From NCBI GenBank assembly GCA_023078685.1, contig JALGAS010000003.1, forward strand, positions 744,001 to 808,000: a DNA stretch of 64,000 nucleotides, read 5' to 3'. This stretch comes from Neopestalotiopsis rosae (Eukaryota; Ascomycota; Sordariomycetes; Amphisphaeriales; Sporocadaceae). The position numbers and the translations under genes are program-made. Positions 45,880 through 56,885 of the stretch are shown here, piece after piece; the stretch's first letter is position 1, and each line of letters begins with the position of its first letter. Under the pieces are notes generated by a model. The model was not told where the DNA came from. It saw nothing but the letters and a program-made list of their open reading frames with translations, and did not search any database.

Positions 45880-47217
45880 ATGGCCGCAGCCACAGCGGCA
45901 GATGCCGCTCTTCCACCAATGACCAAGGGCTTGGAGTTTGAATTCGCGGCCCTCTGGCGCTTTGATTCGGACAAAAATGGAAACGTTCTAGTTGAACTAG
46001 ATGGGGACGTACAGCTTATAGATGGGGTTATTGTCATCTCGCGAGAACGACTAGCTTTGCCTCCTGGAGAACAGGAATGGGAGTTCGGCACGGCCCAGCA
46101 AGTAGCTCGTCGGGCAATCTATCAGCTACTCCTACGTCATGGCATCGAGGTCCATGATACCGACCACTACGATGAAGACATTAGAGAACTGAACTTGGGT
46201 ACCAATCATCGCTGGGCCATTAACACGCTAGATCCCCGACATTATTACTGGAATCTACTACCAGAGTCAATGGTGGCGGATTTTGACCCAGAGACGGAGC
46301 TGGATGTCAGCAGAACGCCACACAATGTTCTGGATGTTGAGCTGACCTCGCCGGCTTTGACGAATGGCACGGTGGCAGACGAAGAGATTGCACGGGTCTT
46401 GAAGATCATCAAGGATAATCTCATCTACTTCGTCCACCCCAAATGCGGCTTCCACGTTCACGTAGGCCAAGGCCAGGTCTTGTGGACGATTGAGCAACTG
46501 CGCAAGATTGCGCCGGTGTGCTATGCCATTGAGACTTGGTTTAATGAGTTGCATCCAGATCACCGACACGACAATCGCTTCTGTATTAGCCACAAGCGGC
46601 GGTCGCGCTTGGCTGCAGGCATGACAGCGGCGCAAGCAAACGAGTGTGTTCGACAGGAGGCAGGTAAAGACTTTCTCCCTTTCAAGGACACGGCCGTAAA
46701 GCCCAAGATCTCTCTACAGCAGGCTTGGACGGAATTAAACGGAGCAGATTCGGCCACGGCAGTCGCCATTCTGCTCAATTATCCCTGTGCCGCGTACAAC
46801 CTCGCTGAGGTTGACGATTTAGGGATGTGCACGATTGAGTTTCGTCAAGCGGCGGGAACCTTGAATGAGGAGTGGGCCCTTCACTGGTCCAACCTCGTGT
46901 GCGGGCTGGTCGATTGGGCCAGACGGACGTCTGCAGAACAGGTGAGGAACCTTCTCTTCAGCGCCGAGGTGACCGAACTCTTCTGGCAGGGCGAATTAAA
47001 TGACATGAAAAAACAAGGCGCCGTGTTGACTGTGGATGGTCTTATTCGCAGGATACTGAACATGCCAGAAATAGCTGACTACATACACAGAACGAATGCT
47101 GACACTCGCGCTACCCCAAGAGTCACCGGAGACCAGGCCAGATGGCGAGACGCTCTGAGCCGTAGACATAGCGGAATGTTCGGGCCGATGATCCTTCCTC
47201 GAGCCAACTGGCCGTAG
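45880..47217 (+). CDS. Putative amidoligase
   Basis: A single exon of 445 residues beginning with a good CACAATGG context. Hallmarks of the amidoligase_2 family are the opening TKGLEFEFAALWRF, the segment LDVELTSPALT, the metal/substrate motif CGFHVHVGQG and the late CTIEFRQAAGTL. These belong to the carboxylate-amine ligase fold related to glutamine synthetase and gamma-glutamylcysteine ligase, in which the E-x-E and H-x-H residues bind ATP-Mg. Many filamentous fungi carry several paralogues; their substrates are mostly unknown. No partner peptide or peptidase gene is adjacent, so context gives no substrate hint. Confidence 0.88.
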   Translation: MAAATAADAALPPMTKGLEFEFAALWRFDSDKNGNVLVELDGDVQLIDGVIVISRERLALPPGEQEWEFGTAQQVARRAIYQLLLRHGIEVHDTDHYDEDIRELNLGTNHRWAINTLDPRHYYWNLLPESMVADFDPETELDVSRTPHNVLDVELTSPALTNGTVADEEIARVLKIIKDNLIYFVHPKCGFHVHVGQGQVLWTIEQLRKIAPVCYAIETWFNELHPDHRHDNRFCISHKRRSRLAAGMTAAQANECVRQEAGKDFLPFKDTAVKPKISLQQAWTELNGADSATAVAILLNYPCAAYNLAEVDDLGMCTIEFRQAAGTLNEEWALHWSNLVCGLVDWARRTSAEQVRNLLFSAEVTELFWQGELNDMKKQGAVLTVDGLIRRILNMPEIADYIHRTNADTRATPRVTGDQARWRDALSRRHSGMFGPMILPRANWP

Positions 47218-47609
47218 ATAGAGATGGGTAGGTATATAGGGGTGTTTGCCATATAATAATGTTGAGCCTTGATGAATTGAGTCGGCACATCTCAGGCATG
47301 GAGACGGTGGAGAGACAATGATAGTATTGCTACACAATATAGTGTTTGACTGGCCGTCGCGATCACCGGTGTAAATCATGACAATAGTATAGCATACAGT
47401 TATGAAAAAGCTATACTAAATAAAGCAATTTTTCCGCGACCGATTCGATTGAATGGTGACACTTTCCGGCGATGTTAGATAGGTATGTTGAAATAAGTCG
47501 CATCAGGTTTGAATCAATGCCAATACTTTATAGTACCTGCTTGAATGCATACTAGTGGAAGAATCATGGCGCCTGAAAATTGACACAAAGCTGATGACCA
47601 TACACTCCA
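47218..47609. other. Intergenic region between convergent genes
   Basis: About 390 bp of 3' flanks; nothing recognised. Confidence 0.5.
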
Positions 47610-49557
47610 TCAATCATCGCTAGTAGCCCAGGCTCTGATCAATTGCGCCGCAAGATCCCTCGTCGGCCATGCATGTTCTCGTCTTAGCGTTCTCAAGATA
47701 TCCAATAAGGCGTCTTGCTCTTTCCGGTCTACGAAGTACTCTCCACAAAGAGTGATTGCAAGTCCTGCCGTCACCAGGGCAGGCTGAGATATGGAGTTGA
47801 ACAGAGCCAAGCCACATATCGTCCTGGTCGAGTCGCGAAAGATGCTCTCTTGCGTGCGCTGTGCCGCCGACGCTCCAATTCCTATGCGCCGCGCCACCAG
47901 GTCATGCGAAGCTAGTACGATACGTCCCAGTTCAATGTGTTGAAGTGCCACAACCTGACAAGGATCCGTCATCCAACTTTGTGGGAAGTACCGACCGGCT
48001 GACACATCTCGGGGTCGATGGTAGATCGGATCGAATATTGTTGGTTTGATTGTGTCCCATTCTTGTTCGAATGCTCTCAGCGCTGATAGCTGCTGCGATC
48101 TGGATGCCGCATCTTTTGGATCTGCCGTTACGTCATCGTCGTCGAGGAAACATATCTTGAGTACATAAATGCACCACACAAGAATGCGATTCGTCCAGTC
48201 AAAGACATCGTCCACAACCGCCTTGGAGACGTTCATGTAATCATGGTTGAGGGACACTGGGAGGCGAAACGGGCGTCGGTAGATCAGCACGGACCAGATT
48301 TCTTGTCGCAGTGCAATCAAGCAAGCCGAGATTCGTAATGGACAGCTCACTGGTCTGGTGATTTGTTGGTTTTGGGTCTGACCGAGAACGAAATGCAGCA
48401 GATCCGGCTCCTCGTCTCTTTGAGCTTTGAAGATAGCTTGCACAGCGTTCATGTAGGTTTCTTGATCCGATTGCGTAAACTGTGCTGGACAAGGTGTCAA
48501 TGAAGCTCAACAGCTGGAGGGAGTGTTGCCGATGACCTACTGTCAACCTGTTCATGATATCGTAGTATCGTAATGGCTATTAGAACCTCTGTATCGGCAG
48601 ATATGGATGCATCGTTCATGACTTCAATCAGGAACGGAATGCAGGCATTATGATAATGCAGGGCTGACTTTTCAGTCAGATCTGGGAGAGGAATGCCGTC
48701 GTATTCCACCTGACTTCCGGGGTTTTGCTCAGAGCAGACTTGGTAGAGGTAGCGAGCTGCAGCAGTGCATATCGCATTGAGAAGTAACGGGCTCTTCAAA
48801 GCCCGGATAGGTACAACCGTTGAGTAATGATGGAACCGATCAGTCGGATCAAACTAGTTTCACAACAGTTGTTAGTGTCTTTGAGGGACCACAGGCCATT
48901 ATTCCTTGATTAAACTCACTGCGCTTGCCAGCCTCTCCACGAAGCAACGAACGAGGCATGCCTCCTGGAATGGTAGGCTAGATGTTCGCTCGAGGGGTCT
49001 CTGGCTTAGTGTGTATGGCGACACCAGGTAAGGGTCCAACCTAGTGACTGGCCACGTGCGAGTAGCACGGGGACTGCCGATATCTTGTCGAATGTCGTCC
49101 CTGCTGACTTGTCGAATATCTTCGGCCCTCTCTGCAGGCTGCCGTAGTTCCTGGATCTCGTGAACATCTGAGATGGGTGCCGGGGTTGAGGCGCAATCAG
49201 CCTCCTGGTGCTTGGTCGGCAGAGTCGTTCGATATGTGCTGGACGTTGCAACCGGGCTGAACCGGACCCGCCTCCCAGCCGCCGGCTTGCAGTCAAATCC
49301 GGCCGTGCTGCAATTTGTGCATTGCGTACCTCCGTTGCCTAGTCAAAAAAAAGTGTTCAGCCGTCTTCGGAGTCCCGGGTAAGAGAAACAAGGTCATCTC
49401 CTACACTTTAAATGTCGCTCTGCCAATCCTGGTCAGCTATTTACGTCGTCAATCTGGAGCGAGGATCTCTTAACTTGCCTCTGCATTTTTCACACGGCTT
49501 GGGACGCGGCCGCCTTTGTGTTTGCCGCGTCATTGGGGCACCAGTCCGTTCAGCCAT
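47610..49557 (-). CDS. Zn2Cys6 transcription factor with a 15 nt microexon and a GC-AG intron
   Basis: Five exons give 566 residues: 49557-49479, 49419-49405, 49338-48920, 48853-48541 and 48484-47610. The zinc cluster is built from three exons: exon 1 ends KPCEKCR, the 15 nt exon 2 encodes RHLK with split codons either side, and exon 3 continues NGGTQCTNCSTAGFDC. The result, C-EK-C-RERHLK-C-NGGTQ-C-TN-C-STAGFD-C, is a perfect Zn(II)2Cys6 spacing. Intron 1 uses a GC donor in the consensus AG|GCAAGT; the others use GT. The C-terminal part (FQEACLVRCFVERLASA, HYSTVVPIRALKSPLLLNAIC, HIELGRIVLASHDL) is a fungal-specific transcription factor domain of the Fungal_trans_2 type. An in-frame TGA precedes the chosen ATG. 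Target genes unknown. Confidence 0.82.
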
Positions 49558-50270
49558 ATGTCACGCAAGGCCGATCCAAACATACTTTGAACAGATGAAG
49601 AAAGAAGTCGGCGAGGAATCCAGCATGAGGCACCCCGGGCACGGAGGAAACGCCCCACACCCATCCTGGCTCAAAAATGCCACGCCCAAGAGTTTGTAGA
49701 CGCGTCGCTAAACTTGTCGCATTTGACAGCAAACGGGTGATCGACACTAGGTAGAGGGGAGCTTTCGAGTCGTTGCCCTGGACTTGGAGACCCTCTTCCC
49801 CGCAATCTAAGCACTGAGTTCGACTTTCGGCGAAAATTTGCCTAACTGGGCGTAGAGGGCTCCACTAATTGAAATAAACTCTCCATGGTAGTACAGTATT
49901 CATTGTTTTACCGTCGATGGCTCATTGGAAAACAGGTACATATAAAAGTGAACAGGCGCGACTCAAACTCGTATCTTATGACAAGACTTCCTATATAATT
50001 TGATCGACTGCCCTCCAACCGTGTCTAGCCTGTCGTCGTCGCGCTTCTCTTTTCATGACGACAATATGCGAGAGTTTCCCAATCTAGGCAGTTTAAGATG
50101 GCGCATTAAAACGACACTCAAAGGGAAAAAAAAAAACAAAGGTGGACCAAGAGCATTGAGAACATGCGTATCTTACAGTGGAAGAAGTCCCGGGGTGAGA
50201 ATATGTAGAGCGGTAATTTCTTCCCGCGAAAAGGAAAGGAGCGAAGTATTACAACGGGCATATACACGGA
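49558..50270. other. Intergenic region without recognised features
   Basis: About 700 bp upstream of the regulator, up to the T-rich terminator of the tRNA-like gene; no gene recognised. Confidence 0.5.
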
Positions 50271-50290
50271 GGTGAAAAAAAGAAAAAAAG
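50271..50290 (-). terminator. Pol III terminator of tRNA-like copy A
   Basis: Two runs of seven T on the minus strand immediately downstream of the acceptor stem. Confidence 0.6.
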
Positions 50291-50539
50291 AGAACCAGGT
50301 GAGATTCGAACTCACTCCCTACGATATGATGCCCCAACCGGACCGAGCCCCGATACACTCCCAAGGCCACTCCCCAGCGCATGACCCTGGCCGCGCGTTT
50401 CTTGATAAGTGATCACAGGCGTGGATGTCCCGTGTCACGAAACGCAAGCCATGCAGACCTGGCTTCGACACGAAGGCCAGTACAGACAGCTCGTAGGACA
50501 ACGGTACTTATCGCTATGCTACCATTACACCACTGGTCC
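50291..50539 (-). tRNA. tRNA-like gene with a long insertion in the anticodon arm (copy A)
   Basis: The 5' end GGACCAG pairs fully (one G-U) with CTGGTTC at the 3' end to form a 7 bp acceptor stem. The D arm/A box region is TGGTGTAATGGTAGCAT. The T arm is GTGAG-TTCGAAT-CTCAC, a perfect 5 bp stem with a standard loop and B box. An anticodon stem GCGAT/ATCGT can form, but its two strands are about 170 nt apart. Runs of seven T follow the 3' end, a Pol III terminator. After removing the insertion a roughly 75 nt tRNA would remain. No loop choice gives the invariant U33 with certainty, so I assign no isotype. It may be an intron-containing tRNA, a tRNA pseudogene or a tRNA-derived element. Confidence 0.6.
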
Positions 50540-51561
50540 TTAATTTGTTGAGAGTTGTTCTGCTTTTTCAGATTCATCTGTCTTAGTCCGCCAGACAGCA
50601 AAGAAAGAAATTCCTCTATGGAAAGGAGGGAAGATCAGGCGTTTGTAAATCGGATTCAGCCACCAATGAAACGGCTGCTCAGCAGCTCTCAGAGAGAGGG
50701 GCAGGAAACGACAAAAACACGTTCCGTCGATCGCAAAGTCTTGAGCTACTATGTTTGCATGGATAATTATGTTCACCCCCATGATGACACAATACTCGAC
50801 TGCATATCTGTAATATTCCTTACCTCGGTGGATACTGCTCGTTATATATGAAGTTTTGAGTCTTCTTGCCCCTCTTGCGTTCAAGACCACCATTGCGATG
50901 GATGTGCTTGGGCCAAACAGAAATTGTTTGCTGGCTTAGGTTGTGCAGAATGGGCCCCGGCAGCAATCGGCCAACCTGGATGATTCTATCTCAGCAGGCT
51001 TTCGAGGTCCTCCCATAGTACGGCGACCTCAGCTCTTCCCAGTAAGAGCTGACCAGGGTACTGAAGACTTGAGACCATACGCTGCGGAAATGGAATTTGA
51101 TTCCAGATCAGTAGCTGTATTTATCACAATCGGTAAGGATGCAGGGTACCCAGGAACATTGGCAAAATACATAGGTACGCATGAAAATAGAGAAAGGACG
51201 CCAGATAGATTGCCATCCACGTCTAAAAGTATAAATCGTAACATGCAAAAGGCCAAGAACCCATTGTTTTCTCAGAGATTCAGGCCAGCGATGATGGGGG
51301 AACGTCTTATATTCTGTATTACACTCTGTCGTATGTTCTTGGTCATCTTACACGCTGATGTTACAAAATACCACGACAAAGAGAGATTGTGCCGTTGGGC
51401 ACATCTTTTGTGTACAAACTTCCAACCATCCCGGTTGGTCATGACTTCTTACTCAAACATACAGCCTCGGAAACATCCCGTCTTCGCCAAGCCTTATCGT
51501 AGCCCCCAAATTCGCCCTATCACTCTTTCGGAAACCCATGTCGCTCTTCCAACTTACGAAA
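50540..51561. other. Intergenic region; 223-codon frame not supported
   Basis: About 1 kb. A plus-strand frame at 50943-51614 lacks an ATG at its start, shows no motif and runs into the antisense of the coiled-coil gene, so it is not called. Confidence 0.45.
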
Positions 51562-52377
51562 TCACTCTTCCACTTCACGCTCATCGCGTCTCTGAAGCTG
51601 GTATCTCAGCATGACGTTCAGCTCCTCGCTCTTTGCAAGGTGTTGCTTGGTGGACTTGAATTCGCTCAGCTGGGTTTCAAGGTCATGAATTCGTGAATTG
51701 GCCTTCTGAAGTTGGTCGTCCTTAGCCGCGAGGGCCTTCTTCATATCCTGGAAGCCGGCCACATGGCGCTCCGACTTCTGGACGTAGGGGGCAAAATGCT
51801 CGCGCATGGCGACTGCAGCTTTCTCGGCGCGCAATAGCTTCTCTCCAAGTTCCTTGACCGTATTCTTGAGGCGTGAATTCTCCATGGTGAGGCTCTCGGC
51901 TCCTCCGTTGGCATTGTTTCCGTTGGCTTCAGGGACCGCACTCTGCTGGACCAAGTGGGCGGCGTTGGCCTTGTCACGCTCATACATGTCGTACGCCGTA
52001 AGCTGCCAACCTTGTCGAGCATTGATTTGACGAAGCTCGATTCTCTCCTCAAGGCCTCGGTTGATTTCGGCATCCTTGGCCTGAAGCTCCTCACGGTGCT
52101 TGTCATCTTGTTGGCGTCGAGCACGTTCACCTGCCTTGATCTCAGACTCCAGCTCCATGATGACATCTTGAAGTTTGGCGTTCTTTCGGTACAGTCGCTC
52201 TTTTTGGAGCAACTGGGTGACCTCTGCGTCAGTCGCCAGAGTACGACGCTCGTGGTCTTTGTCATCTTGATTAACTTCGGCTTCGTCGTCTTGATTAACT
52301 TCGGGCTCGGGATCGTAAGAGACGGGGTGCAGGACTCCGTTTTCCCACACGAAGACGGGCTCTGGCGTTGTGCTCAT
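51562..52377 (-). CDS. Coiled-coil protein of unknown function (module copy 1)
   Basis: A single exon of 271 residues beginning MSTTPEPVFVWENGVLHPVS. After an acidic direct repeat (EVNQDDEAEVNQDDKD) the chain is almost wholly charged and heptad-like, with long coiled coils at about residues 55-130 and 165-265 and no cysteine-rich or catalytic motif. A related N-terminus (TTPNPVFIFDGEVLHP) lies at 55.9 kb in a second, decayed copy, so it belongs to a locally duplicated family. It is divergent from the unknown gene at 53.8 kb. Function is not recognised; a structural or scaffold role would fit the composition. Confidence 0.65.
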   Translation of the reverse strand: MSTTPEPVFVWENGVLHPVSYDPEPEVNQDDEAEVNQDDKDHERRTLATDAEVTQLLQKERLYRKNAKLQDVIMELESEIKAGERARRQQDDKHREELQAKDAEINRGLEERIELRQINARQGWQLTAYDMYERDKANAAHLVQQSAVPEANGNNANGGAESLTMENSRLKNTVKELGEKLLRAEKAAVAMREHFAPYVQKSERHVAGFQDMKKALAAKDDQLQKANSRIHDLETQLSEFKSTKQHLAKSEELNVMLRYQLQRRDEREVEE

Positions 52378-53780
52378 CGTGGATTTTATAGCTGGTGTTC
52401 TTGAAAGCTCGGTGTAGTGGAAGGGAAGTAAAGCTCTCCTGAGCGCAAAACACTTCAAATGGAAGGATCCTGAAAAGGCGGATCAGAAAAGTGCGTTGCT
52501 AAAGTGGCAGAAACAAAAATAATCCTGCAAACGGCCGCATCAATTTTGCATTATGGCTTTAATAACCTGAACTATGGTGGGCTGTGTTCACAGCTGCCTT
52601 AACTTGGCCGTGCAGACTTTTATAGGGAGCATGAAGCTGACACAGGGAGGCAAGACACCCGAGGAAATTCCTCAACGAGGGCCGGAGAAGAAGGAAGTCA
52701 AGCAGTAAACGGCATTTAGAGGGCGGGTTCCGGGTGAGGACTCACCTAGAAAACGCAGATATTAGGGGGCAATTGCACCAGAACCTTGTGGTAACTCGAA
52801 GTCTCAAACTCGAAGCTTGTCCTTCATTCCGCTCGTGACGCTTTCAACCGGATCTGTCAAACATGTCGAGATGTGACGATAAATTCATCATTCAAGCCAC
52901 GGCCAAGCTGCCTAATTTTTATCAAGTATATCAATACATCACCATTGATTGTAAAGATTTGCACTTCGAAATTCTCTGTACTGACCAGCCTGTGAGAGTT
53001 GATCGGATTAGTCTGGAAGTCTTCCAGACGAGGTGAACCAGGCTATTGACGATTCTTCAAAAAGGCAACTAAAAGCAATGATTCAAAGAAGATTTCTATT
53101 TCCTTCTCAGCCTGACGCTTCGGTACTGAATGGAAAGCTTGGAATGCGGAACTCAAATCTAAGAGACTACTATCTATCAACAAGGCGTTACGACATGAAC
53201 GAAGGAATGCGGTGCAAGATTGGTAGACGTTATTTCATTTTTAGATACAAGAGACGTGACATCGTGGAGTTTACAGGAAGGGATGGTAAGCACAGAATCT
53301 ATCTGCTAATGACATCGCACTTCATCAATTTTGCCACGTAAGACACGAGTTGGAATATGCCGCCACAGCCAAAACTTATGTGTCCGTTCTATTCTATTCC
53401 AGCACCTAGCAACCGTGGACCCCCAGCCAACGCGACAGAGATAGGCAGCAAAACACGCCTGGACGCGACTGAGCTTTTTCCAAGAGTTTGCAAACGCCCC
53501 GTTCAGATCAGACTTTTTCTTTGCCTGGACTTGAGCACTCCAGGTGCAACTTTCACTGACTTGCCCCAATCCTTTCGATCCCATCTTTCATCAGGTGGCC
53601 CAAAGTGCACCAAAACATCACTCGTGGACTAGAGATTAACATCTCAGCCCCGCTGCCACCTCATTGAATTCATCTCAACAGTTCGCAGAGCGACGGCTAT
53701 TCCACCCACTCGCATCTCACAGGCTAATCAGCTCTCTGCCTTATCTCTTCAACTCTACAAGACCGTTTGAAGTCTTGAAG
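52378..53780. other. Divergent intergenic region of module copy 1
   Basis: About 1.4 kb. Segments at 52702-52757 and 53440-53510 recur in the equivalent place of copy 2 (56118-56175 and 56570-56635). A 102-codon frame ending at 53341 has no ATG at its start and no motif. Confidence 0.5.
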
Positions 53781-54535
53781 ATGGGCGATCAAGACAACAA
53801 CACCGTCACCCACGACGTCCACGACCAGTGCACCCAGGATATGGGTGACTCTACAACCCAGGAGTCGCGCAACTCCGTTACCCAGAAAAGATCTTTCAAC
53901 TTCAAGGGATTCGATGTCGACTTGATAGACTTGCGTCTGGAGGGACCATCCTACGAGATGCTGCTACAGAAGCACCAGCTTACTGAAGGATTGGACATGT
54001 ATGATCTAGTGTATACCAACCTGCTCGCCATCGCACGAACCGCTCTCGTCTTTCGATCGGAGGTCGCAACACCCATCTTCTACAAGATTGTTGGCCTCCA
54101 TTGCGGCATCAGATTTGACGAAGAGAAGCGACCCGAGACCGTTGAGAATATCATTTATTCATTCTGCTTTGCCCGAAAGCATTATTCTCACCGAGGCTTG
54201 GCGGCCCATTGCAATGTCACAACCCTTGCGACCATGTTTGATGAGCTCATCTGGCTGCGTGACAACTCCGCGCATTTCGAACCACTCTCATCCACTGATT
54301 ACATGAAGTTGGCCGCTGCTTGGGGTGACCTTCTTGACCGTGGTCTCGCTCAGTTCATGGATCAAAACCTCGACAATCGATCCCTGGTTCAGACTTGTAA
54401 GGTTTGCACACCATTACCTGAAATGATCATGACTCACCAGAACTAGATCACTCGAGATGCACCAATCTCTCGCCAGGTACCGTAGGTATCCTGATGGACT
54501 TCACAAGCGGACAAGACGCTGTCCACGGCCACTAA
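53781..54535 (+). CDS. Unknown protein, truncated relative to its paralogue (module copy 1)
   Basis: Exons 53781-54396 and 54447-54535 (50 nt intron) give 234 residues ending at an in-frame TAA. Conserved with the paralogue at 56.9 kb are LLAIARTALVFRSEV, ENIIYSFCFARKHY, TLATMFDELIWLRDN and the splice-spanning YHSRC. The same frame continues to 55138 with only two more stops (TAG 54659, TAA 54827), encoding a degenerate coiled-coil tail that ends LYHDIMLRMR, like the paralogue's LWDSHMLRRE. The gene therefore lost its C-terminal coiled coil by nonsense mutation. The N-terminal part may still be made. No family is recognised. Confidence 0.6.
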
Positions 54536-55138
54536 TCCTACCACACACCTCCAGTTCTCCGAGATTCTTCTACAATCCAGAAAAACAACGAGGAGGGACT
54601 CACGTCCCCGTCTATTGATAATACGCGTGATCGACGAAGTTCGTCTGGACCCTTCTCGTAGAAAGACGAAGCAACAGAGAAAACAAATCTCGATGACACG
54701 CGCAAAGAGATTGACAGCATGCACGGAGTTGATGAGCAGGGTCAACACCTGAGGGAAAAGCTGACAAAAGTCACCGGGACCCGCGAGTACATTCTCGAGA
54801 ACATAGAGAGAAGAGAGAAAATCATATAAGGCAAAAACAAGATCATTGAAAAACAGAACAAGCTCATCGACAAGCTGGAGGAAAACGCCAAACTCAAAGA
54901 GGAGATCGCCAAGGGCAAAGACGAGCTTATTGAGAAGCAACGGGAGACTTGTCAGAGTCAACAGGAGGATTTTGAGATTCAACAAGCTCAGATCGAGGAG
55001 CTGTTGAGGCAATCTACTGATCAGCAGCTGATGATCGATGAGCTGTTGAGGCAATCTACTGATCAGCAGCTGCTGATCCACTCTCAGGAGCTGATGATCG
55101 ACTCTCTCTATCACGACATCATGTTGCGCATGCGCTAG
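54536..55138 (+). pseudogene. Decayed coiled-coil C-terminus of the 53.8 kb gene
   Basis: A same-frame continuation of the 53781 gene over 200 codons with stops at 54533, 54659 and 54827, all of type TAA or TAG that could derive from CAA or CAG. A 33 bp unit (54998-55030) is repeated at 55040-55072, encoding ELLRQSTDQQL twice. Confidence 0.65.
54998..55072 (+). repeat. Tandem 42 bp period repeat
   Basis: A 33 bp identical segment occurs twice with a 42 bp period; both copies read ELLRQSTDQQL. Confidence 0.85.
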
Positions 55139-55176
55139 ACTACCATCAGTGGCATACTGATGGGGCACGACTCCGC

Positions 55177-55281
55177 CTACCGAGGAGAACATAGTTGCAC
55201 GGTCTGCCCACGCGGTGCTAATGTTGACCTCTTCTTGTTGTAGGACATAATTCTAGATAGGTTATTCAGGTATAGACAGCT
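55177..55281. repeat. Module repeat, copy 1 right end
   Basis: This 105 bp segment, from CTACCGAGGA to TATAGACAGCT, is closely repeated at 58232-58337. It marks the junction of the tandem duplication. Confidence 0.85.
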
Positions 55282-55935
55282 ATGACAGACCTCTGTGCAT
55301 AGTCGAGCTGTTGCTGCACGCGCGCAGTGGCGGCGAATCCAGTGTTGTCTGTCGAGCATCCGCGAAACTGATTCGCCATGATCTTGGTACTTAGGTAGCT
55401 GATCAATGAACTCAAGAATCTGAACATTATCTTCGGTCAGCTGCAAAACTTTTGCAGATTTGGCGTCCCGTTCCTCTTTGTGCAGACTTTCTTGTTCGGG
55501 TTCGTCCTGAAGTAGTGCCTTGATCTTGAATTTGTTGAAATAGGAGCCCAGCCTCCTACATTTCGGACCTTCATGGCCCACTCTCTCTACCTACATATAG
55601 TTTCTACTACATCCATAGCTACGTACAGATACTCAACCAACTAATCAATCACTTCACTCACCAGAACCTCGTTCTATCTCAACAGAATTGAGGTGAGAGT
55701 TGGTAGCTTCGATGCAGGATTTGGATTTGGCCTTGGCCAGTCGAATCATCTGGACGACTGATCTGCTCTCTTCGTCCGTCCTTTTGTTGGCTTTATTTCT
55801 TTTTTGTGCCCAGGCTTGTGTGTCAGGATTGAAGCCGACGGGTGTAGGACTTCTCCGTCAAATATGAACACAGGGTTTGGTGTGGTCTCCCTGGATGAGA
55901 TTGGAGGTTGTGCACAGCTCCCGCCATTGCTGCGG
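55200..55935 (-). pseudogene. Decayed coiled-coil paralogue (module copy 2)
   Basis: The N-terminal fragment TTPNPVFIFDGEVLHP (about 55900-55840) matches the start of the intact gene at 52377. Further left, in another frame, a charged region (ESLHKEERDAKSAKVLQLTE) could be its coiled coil. The two parts are not joined in one open frame and no good start exists, so this is probably a broken copy. Confidence 0.5.
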
Positions 55936-56885
55936 TGCAGGGGTAAGAAAAACAAGACTCTGTAATGGGCCGCAGAAATTCTGCTTTCGAGTTTGGTCGT
56001 CGGAAGTTTGTTCGCTTTATTTGTGACTACCTTAAATCCGCCGTATAGACCTTCAGAGGGAGCTCAGAGCTGGCGAGTGAAGGCAAAATATTGTAATGAA
56101 TCCAATAAGGAGAAATGGCAGCAAACGGCATATGAAGGAGGGCTTTTGGCTAGGAACTCACCTGGAAGACACCAGCCCAGGAATTTATAGTACTAAGGAC
56201 TCTTCTAATGACTCAAGAGCTCTGATTTAGAACTTGAGATTCATTAACGCGCGCGATACTTTCATCAATCTAGTCAATGACATATCCGATATCGTAAATA
56301 TTATGGGAAGATATAATGAACTTCACGGTTATCGTCCAGCATAGCGTGCCACCAGACATAGTTAATAGTTGAGGATTAGACTGTTTACTCTGTTCTGTTA
56401 GGATTCATACAGCTCAGAGAGCAGCTACGACTGTAATTATCCTCTGCATTCTTCTTTGACTATCTGTGTATCAGGAAGTAAGCGTAGATAGCTGGCAAAC
56501 GTGAAGAAAATTCTTCTACGAGCTCTGCTTTCTTTGGTACTAAAGAGCTATCGACCGCGGGCACCTGGCCAACGCGACGGCCCGAGCTGCGTTCAGGTGG
56601 GAGCGCAAACGAGCTTTCGATCAAAGTTGCAAACGACACTACAAATTCCAAATCTGTTGTTCTGACCTTTAAACTCTCAGGTTACCCAACAACAAGTCTC
56701 TCTTGAGCATCCTCATTTCTTCAACCTCGTATTTTTCTATCATCGAGCCACGAACCAGGAGCACTACTTGAGATTAATCAACGTTTCTCCAAGAAGCCAA
56801 GTCTGAGCCCTTTTTGTTCATCCCCACTCAGCATATTCAGTCAATTCCGTTTGTCGAATTCCAGCAAGCTCTTCAAGACTTGAAG
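55936..56885. other. Divergent intergenic region of module copy 2
   Basis: About 950 bp, partly similar to 52.4-53.8 kb. No gene recognised. Confidence 0.5.

Noticed and set aside
49433..49486. A start at 49486 giving a frame with an in-frame TGA in the zinc cluster, suggesting a pseudogene
   Set aside because: The GC-AG intron and 15 nt exon give a perfect Zn2Cys6 motif, which explains the sequence better.
50943..51614. 223-codon plus-strand open frame
   Set aside because: No ATG at its start, no recognisable motif, and it overlaps the antisense of the coiled-coil gene's 3' end.
53033..53341. 102-codon plus-strand frame
   Set aside because: No ATG start, no motif, and it is not conserved in the second module copy.
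54443..55192. 250-codon leucine-rich minus-strand frame
   Set aside because: It is the antisense of the decayed coiled-coil tail; the Leu-rich composition follows from Glu/Lys/Gln codons on the other strand.
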